A DNA stretch of 64,000 nt, from NCBI RefSeq assembly GCF_018398875.1, contig NZ_JAGWDK010000029.1, forward strand, positions 1-64,000. Reading direction: 5' to 3'. Below the pieces are notes generated by a model. It did no database searches. It was not told the DNA's origin and saw nothing but the letters and a program-made list of their open reading frames with translations. Shown one piece after another: positions 60,090 to 64,000 of the stretch; the first letter of the stretch is position 1, and the number at the start of each line of letters is the position of its first letter. Source of the stretch: Bradyrhizobium sp. sGM-13 (GTDB lineage Bacteria; Pseudomonadota; Alphaproteobacteria; Rhizobiales; Xanthobacteraceae). The translations under genes were made by a program, and so were the position numbers.

Positions 60090-60809
60090 ATGGCTGCATC
60101 CCAGATCGTTTCCCGCCGGCCTGTGCCGCGCTCCGCCGATCGCCTCGATCGCGATCGTCAGGCCGCGCCGCAGGTGTTCGAGCGCTTGCGCGGCATGATC
60201 ATTTCGCTGGAGCTGCCGCCGGGATCGCCGCTATCGCGCGCTGCGCTGGCCGGACAGTTCGGGGTGAGTTCGACACCGATCCGCGATGCGCTGATGCGGC
60301 TCGAGGAGGAAGGGCTGGTCGATGTCTTTCCGCAATATGCCACGGTAGTCAGCCGGGTCGACGTGCGGCTGGCGCAGCAGGCGCATTTCCTGCGGCAGGC
60401 GGTCGAGCTCGAAATTGTCCGCATGCTGGCAATGCGCCATGACGAAGCCTTCGCGGCCGAGCTCCATGCGACCATCGTCCGCCAACAGCAATTCGCGAAA
60501 GCCGGCGACTTCGAAAAATTCATGGCCGCCGACAACGAATTCCATGCCCAGCTCTACGCAGCTACCGACAAGCAGGACATCTGGTCGCTGGTGCGCAGCC
60601 GCAGCGGACATATCGACAGGCTGCGCCGGCTGCATCTGCCCTCCCCCGGCAAGGCGCAGGATATCCTGCGGCATCACAAGCTGATTGCGAAAACGATCGA
60701 GGCCGGCCAACCCGAAGAGGCGCAGAAGCACCTGCGTGCCCATTTGTCGGGAACACTGAGCGAACTCGACCAAATCCGCTCGCGCTATCCGGAATATCTC
60801 AGCAACTAA
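60090..60809 (+). CDS. GntR-family regulator, FCD (FadR) subfamily
   Basis: 239 aa. The winged helix is at residues about 22-90 (QVFERLRGMIISLELPPGSP, AALAGQFGVSSTPIRDALMR, LEEEGLVDVFPQ). The all-helical FCD domain follows (HFLRQAVELEIVRMLA, NEFHAQLYAATDK, HHKLIAKTIEAGQPEEAQKH), with Asp/His positions for a metal. It probably senses a sugar acid or related carboxylate. It is divergent from the importer-dehydratase operon with a perfect palindrome between, so local repression is the simplest model. ATG 60090 has GAGG upstream at 12 bases. Confidence 0.93.
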   Translation: MAASQIVSRRPVPRSADRLDRDRQAAPQVFERLRGMIISLELPPGSPLSRAALAGQFGVSSTPIRDALMRLEEEGLVDVFPQYATVVSRVDVRLAQQAHFLRQAVELEIVRMLAMRHDEAFAAELHATIVRQQQFAKAGDFEKFMAADNEFHAQLYAATDKQDIWSLVRSRSGHIDRLRRLHLPSPGKAQDILRHHKLIAKTIEAGQPEEAQKHLRAHLSGTLSELDQIRSRYPEYLSN

Positions 60810-61007
60810 CTACTGCGGCATCTCCGCGGGGTTCCGGATCTGTCTGCCAGGCAACATGCGGACACCGGCATTTTGCACCGGCTTTTTGACCGCCCAACCG
60901 GAACGTTCCTACCGCTGGAGCAGTTGCGGCAATACGCGGATTCGGCAAAACTTGCAGCCTGCCGTGACTTGATTCCAGCGGGGCCCGGAGAACCTTTTAA
61001 TTTGGCG

Positions 61008-61331
61008 ATGATACTCGTCGTGGATGATGATGTGGCGGTCCAGGTGATCATCCGTCTGCTGCTGGAGCGCGCCGGGCATAATGTAGTCACCGCCGGTGAC
61101 AGGCGACAGGGCTTGGCATTGTGCCAGATCGGAGATTTCGATTTGCTGTTCCTCGACATTTTTATGCCTGGAATGGACGGACTTGAACCATGCGGATGGT
61201 TCGCCAGCAATCTGCAGAAGCCGTTCCGGCCGGCCGACCTTCTTGCCGCCGTCACGGGCTGCCCGGAAGCCGCCGAACGTGGCTCGCCGCCACGCCCCGC
61301 AGTGTTGCGTCCTCGCCGTAATGCGCCATAG
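61008..61331 (+). pseudogene. Response-regulator receiver with an internal deletion
   Basis: 107 aa beginning MILVVDDDVAVQVIIRLLLE, with the acidic pocket and phospho-acceptor Asp in LLFLDIFMPGMDGLE (about residue 52). It jumps from GMDGLE via PCGWFASN to LQKPFRPADLLAAV, the end of helix 4/strand 5 region. A normal receiver has about 45-55 more residues there, including the Thr/Ser switch of strand 4. The fold is therefore incomplete, and the 25 residues after it are low-complexity. I read it as a decayed receiver; expression of a short protein is possible. It is just upstream of a sensor kinase. Confidence 0.7.
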
Positions 61332-61388
61332 CATCCGATTCGTCCGGTGGATTGCTGGATTGGAGCGGGAGGGCGAGCGAACACCGAC

Positions 61389-64000
61389 ATGACGCTCACA
61401 ACCAGGCTAGCCATCGCGATGATTGCGTTGGTCGCGCTCGCGGTTACCGCGGTCGGATGGCTGAGCTATCACAACCTGGAACAGGCGCTCCTGCAGCGTG
61501 CTCGCGACCGCATCGAGACGCATTCACGGCAGCTCGCGACCGATCTGGAATATTATGCGGCGAGCGCGACCGGAGATGTTGCGGGCTTTCGTTCGGCGGT
61601 GGCGCTGCACGGGCTGGTCCGTGCCCGCCAGGCGGGCGGCATCGATCCGGTCGATGGCGTCTCCGAAAAGATCTGGCGCGACCGGATAGCGTCACGTTTC
61701 GCGGCGGAACTCGAAGCCAAGCCGACCTACGCGATGTTTCGGATTATCGGCCTCGACGACGACGGCCGCGAGCTGGTCCGCGTCGACCGCAATGGACCAA
61801 ACGGCACGGTTCGGATCGTCCCTGAAGCGAGCCTGCTGAAGCGAGGCGATCGCGGCTATTTCCAGGAAACGATCCGGCTGGGTCCTAAACAGCTCTACGT
61901 CTCGCCGCTCGATCTCGGCCGCTTCAACGGCCTGATCGAAGAGGTGCACCGGCCGACACTCCGCGTCGCGACGCCGATTTTCACGACCGACGGTAAGCCG
62001 TTCGGGATTTTCATGATCAATGTCGACATGCGGCGCGCGTTCGATCGTATCAGAGCATCGGCCTGGCCGGGCGAGACGATCTACGTCATCAACCGGCAGG
62101 GCGACTATCTCATTCACCCTGACCGGTCGCGCGAATTCGGCTTGTTGCTCGGCAAGCCCAACGACTGGAAAGCTGACTTCCCGCACCTGGCGTCGCAGGC
62201 CGGGGCAAAGCAAGGCAGCGCCGAAATCATTGCGGACCAAGCTGGGCGGTCCAACGGGATCGCGTTTGCTCCCGCCGTCCTGGCCGGTTCCGAATGGGTT
62301 GGGATCATCGAGACTACCCCGAACACCGTGATCATGGCGCCGGCTGCGAGCATCCGAAATACCTCGCTTCTGGTCGGAGCGATCGCGGTGTTGTGCGCAG
62401 CAGTGCTGGCGCTGCTGATCGCGAGGTCGCTGGCCCGGCCGCTTGTCCGCCTCACCGAAGCCGTTCAGGGCATGGCCAAAGGGAAGCCGGCCATCCCGGT
62501 CGATGCACGCGGCGAGACCGGCGTGCTCGCGCGGGCGTTTGCGTACGCAATCGAGGAGATCAATGCAAAAACCGCGGCGCTCCAACAGGAGGTTGAGGAG
62601 CATCGCCGCACCGTAGCTGCGCGCGATCATCATGCAGAACGGGAACGGCTGTTCAGCGCAGCGGTCGAGTCCTCCAGTGACGCCATCGTCACGACGTCGC
62701 TCGATGGCACGATCACCGGCTGGAATTCGGCCGCGGAGCGGCTGTACGGGTACACGGCCGCGGAAACTGTGGGCAAGAGCATTACCCTTGTCGTTCCGAT
62801 GGACCGGCTGCCCGAGGTGCATGACACGTTACGCCGGATCGGCTCGGGCGAACGCATCGAGCAACATGAAACCGTCCGCCTGAAAAAGGATGGCGCCCGG
62901 ATTGAAGTCTCGCTCAGCGTCTCCCCGATCAAGGCCCCCTCGGGCGCGACCATCGGCATCTCGAAGGTGGCACGCGACATCACCGAAACCAACAAGACCA
63001 GGCAGGTGCTGCGGCAACAGACCGAAGAGCTTCGCCGCATCTTCGAGACCTCGCAGGACCTGATCATGGTGATGGATTCCCGAGGATTCCTGGTTCAGAT
63101 CAGCCCGAGCTGCGAGGCCATATTGGGTTATCGGCCGGAAGAAATGATCGGGCGCAGCGGCGAGGATTTTATCCACCCCGACCACCTCGAGACCTCGCGT
63201 CAGGAAATGCGTGCAGCACGGCGCGGGCTGCGCCCGAAGATGTCCGACACCCGCTGCATTCACAAGGATGGACGAGAGGTGTGGTTGTCATGGCTCGGGA
63301 CATGGTCCGAGCCGGTCAAGCGCTTCTTCTTCGTCGGCCGTGACATGACCGAGGGCCGGCTGGCGCAAGAGACGTTGCGCGAAAGCGAACAGCTCGCGCG
63401 CGGCATCATCGACACCGCGCTCGACGCTTTCGTGCAGATGGACGATCAGGGCATCGTCACCGACTGGAACTCGCAAGCGGAGAAGATACTCGGCTGGTCG
63501 CGGGCGGAGGCGATCGGCACCAAGCTGAGCGAGCTGATCATTCCGGCTGTCCATCGCGCCGTCCACAAGGCCGGCCTGGAGCGGTTTCTGCGCACCGGCG
63601 AGGCTGCCATCCTCGACCGCCGCCTCGAAATCGAGGCGATGCGGCGAGACGGAAAGGAAATCAAGGTCGAGCTCAGCATTACCGCGCTTCGGCGGCGCAA
63701 CGGCTTCGTGTTCAACGGCTTCATGCGCGACCTCACCGACCAGATCGCGGCCGAGGACAGGATCCGGCAGGCCGAGAAGATGGAGGCGATGGGACAGCTC
63801 ACCGGCGGCATCGCACACGATTTCAACAATATCCTGACGGTGATCACCGGAACGATCGAAATTCTGGCCGACGCCGTCAAGGGCGAACCGCAGCTTGCCG
63901 CCATCACGCGAATGATCGACGAGGCGGCCTCACGCGGCGCCGACCTAACCCAGCACCTGCTCGCCTTCGCGCGCAAGCAGCCGCTGGAGCCGAAGGTAAC
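61389..64000 (+). CDS. Membrane multi-PAS sensor histidine kinase, truncated by the window end
   Basis: At least 870 residues are visible, open at the right edge. TM1 is about residues 5-26 (LAIAMIALVALAVTAVGWLS), a large periplasmic CACHE-type sensor spans about 27-318, and TM2 is about 325-347. A HAMP domain follows (ARSLARPLVRLTEAVQGMAK). Then come three PAS domains at about 418-535 (DAIVTTSLDGTITGWNSAAE), 545-655 (LIMVMDSRGFLVQISPSCEA) and 670-785 (DAFVQMDDQGIVTDWNSQAE). HisKA begins near 795, with phospho-acceptor His 810 in GGIAHDFNNILTVI. The HATPase domain and any receiver lie beyond the edge. ATG 61389 has GGGAGGGCGAG upstream. Confidence 0.9.
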   Translation, partial: MTLTTRLAIAMIALVALAVTAVGWLSYHNLEQALLQRARDRIETHSRQLATDLEYYAASATGDVAGFRSAVALHGLVRARQAGGIDPVDGVSEKIWRDRIASRFAAELEAKPTYAMFRIIGLDDDGRELVRVDRNGPNGTVRIVPEASLLKRGDRGYFQETIRLGPKQLYVSPLDLGRFNGLIEEVHRPTLRVATPIFTTDGKPFGIFMINVDMRRAFDRIRASAWPGETIYVINRQGDYLIHPDRSREFGLLLGKPNDWKADFPHLASQAGAKQGSAEIIADQAGRSNGIAFAPAVLAGSEWVGIIETTPNTVIMAPAASIRNTSLLVGAIAVLCAAVLALLIARSLARPLVRLTEAVQGMAKGKPAIPVDARGETGVLARAFAYAIEEINAKTAALQQEVEEHRRTVAARDHHAERERLFSAAVESSSDAIVTTSLDGTITGWNSAAERLYGYTAAETVGKSITLVVPMDRLPEVHDTLRRIGSGERIEQHETVRLKKDGARIEVSLSVSPIKAPSGATIGISKVARDITETNKTRQVLRQQTEELRRIFETSQDLIMVMDSRGFLVQISPSCEAILGYRPEEMIGRSGEDFIHPDHLETSRQEMRAARRGLRPKMSDTRCIHKDGREVWLSWLGTWSEPVKRFFFVGRDMTEGRLAQETLRESEQLARGIIDTALDAFVQMDDQGIVTDWNSQAEKILGWSRAEAIGTKLSELIIPAVHRAVHKAGLERFLRTGEAAILDRRLEIEAMRRDGKEIKVELSITALRRRNGFVFNGFMRDLTDQIAAEDRIRQAEKMEAMGQLTGGIAHDFNNILTVITGTIEILADAVKGEPQLAAITRMIDEAASRGADLTQHLLAFARKQPLEPKV

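Overview
The window is high-GC DNA of a Bradyrhizobium-like alphaproteobacterium (Nitrobacteraceae/Rhizobiales). This rests on gene content (form II coxSLM, homogentisate cluster, many PAS/HAMP sensors, DUF1127, orthocaspase-like proteins), on dense coding with short operons, and on several families of palindromic repeats filling the gaps. No database was consulted, so the genus is an inference. I see no CRISPR array, insertion sequence, prophage or rRNA.

Layout. 1-2.6 kb: poorly recognisable small genes and a hypothetical gene beside a tRNA-Ser(GGA). 2.7-6.7 kb (minus): sugar-porter-type MFS gene, otsB, otsA (trehalose synthesis). 7.2-10 kb: DUF3175 protein, a chemoreceptor and a perfect 50-bp inverted repeat. 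10.2-15.2 kb: coxS-coxL-coxM of the form II type (AYRGAGR), a strong terminator, then a CaiB-type CoA transferase/racemase. 15.3-23.8 kb: tyrosine/homogentisate catabolism (hpd with divergent Lrp regulator; fahA-hmgA-MBL-DUF2783-FAD monooxygenase with divergent MarR). 23.8-25.8 kb (minus): RidA protein, a frameshifted 3-hydroxyisobutyrate-dehydrogenase-like gene and a lactonase-like MBL protein.

26.3-32.8 kb: pseudo-caspase with TPRs, OmpA-like protein, RND adaptor and HAE1-type RND pump. 32.8-36.4 kb: ParE-type toxin/antitoxin, Crp/Fnr regulator, AsmA protein. 36.6-45.7 kb: CACHE-HAMP-GAF nucleotide cyclase, DUF1127 protein, tautomerase, OmpR-HTH/TPR regulator, methyltransferase, alpha/beta hydrolase, a second RND-type adaptor and a second pseudo-caspase. 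46.1-53.3 kb: large protein with a cyclase-like DxDTTA motif, secreted SNase-like protein, LssY-C protein, serine-glyoxylate aminotransferase and oligopeptidase B. 53.5-60.8 kb: a catabolic unit (NMT1/SsuABC-type ABC importer, IlvD/Edd dehydratase, SMP-30 lactonase, RraA-type aldolase) with a divergent GntR/FCD regulator and a perfect 26-bp palindrome between them. 61.0-64.0 kb: a receiver with an internal deletion, then a multi-PAS sensor kinase cut by the window end.

Most interesting points: (1) two pseudo-caspases, each with both catalytic residues replaced (His to Phe or Tyr, Cys to Ser), each near a paralogous RND-type adaptor; (2) the lactonase-dehydratase-aldolase operon with a sulfonate/taurine-like importer, which looks like an uncharacterised sugar-acid pathway; (3) an FAD monooxygenase plus small DUF2783 partner feeding homogentisate degradation, with an MBL protein whose metal motif is degenerate.
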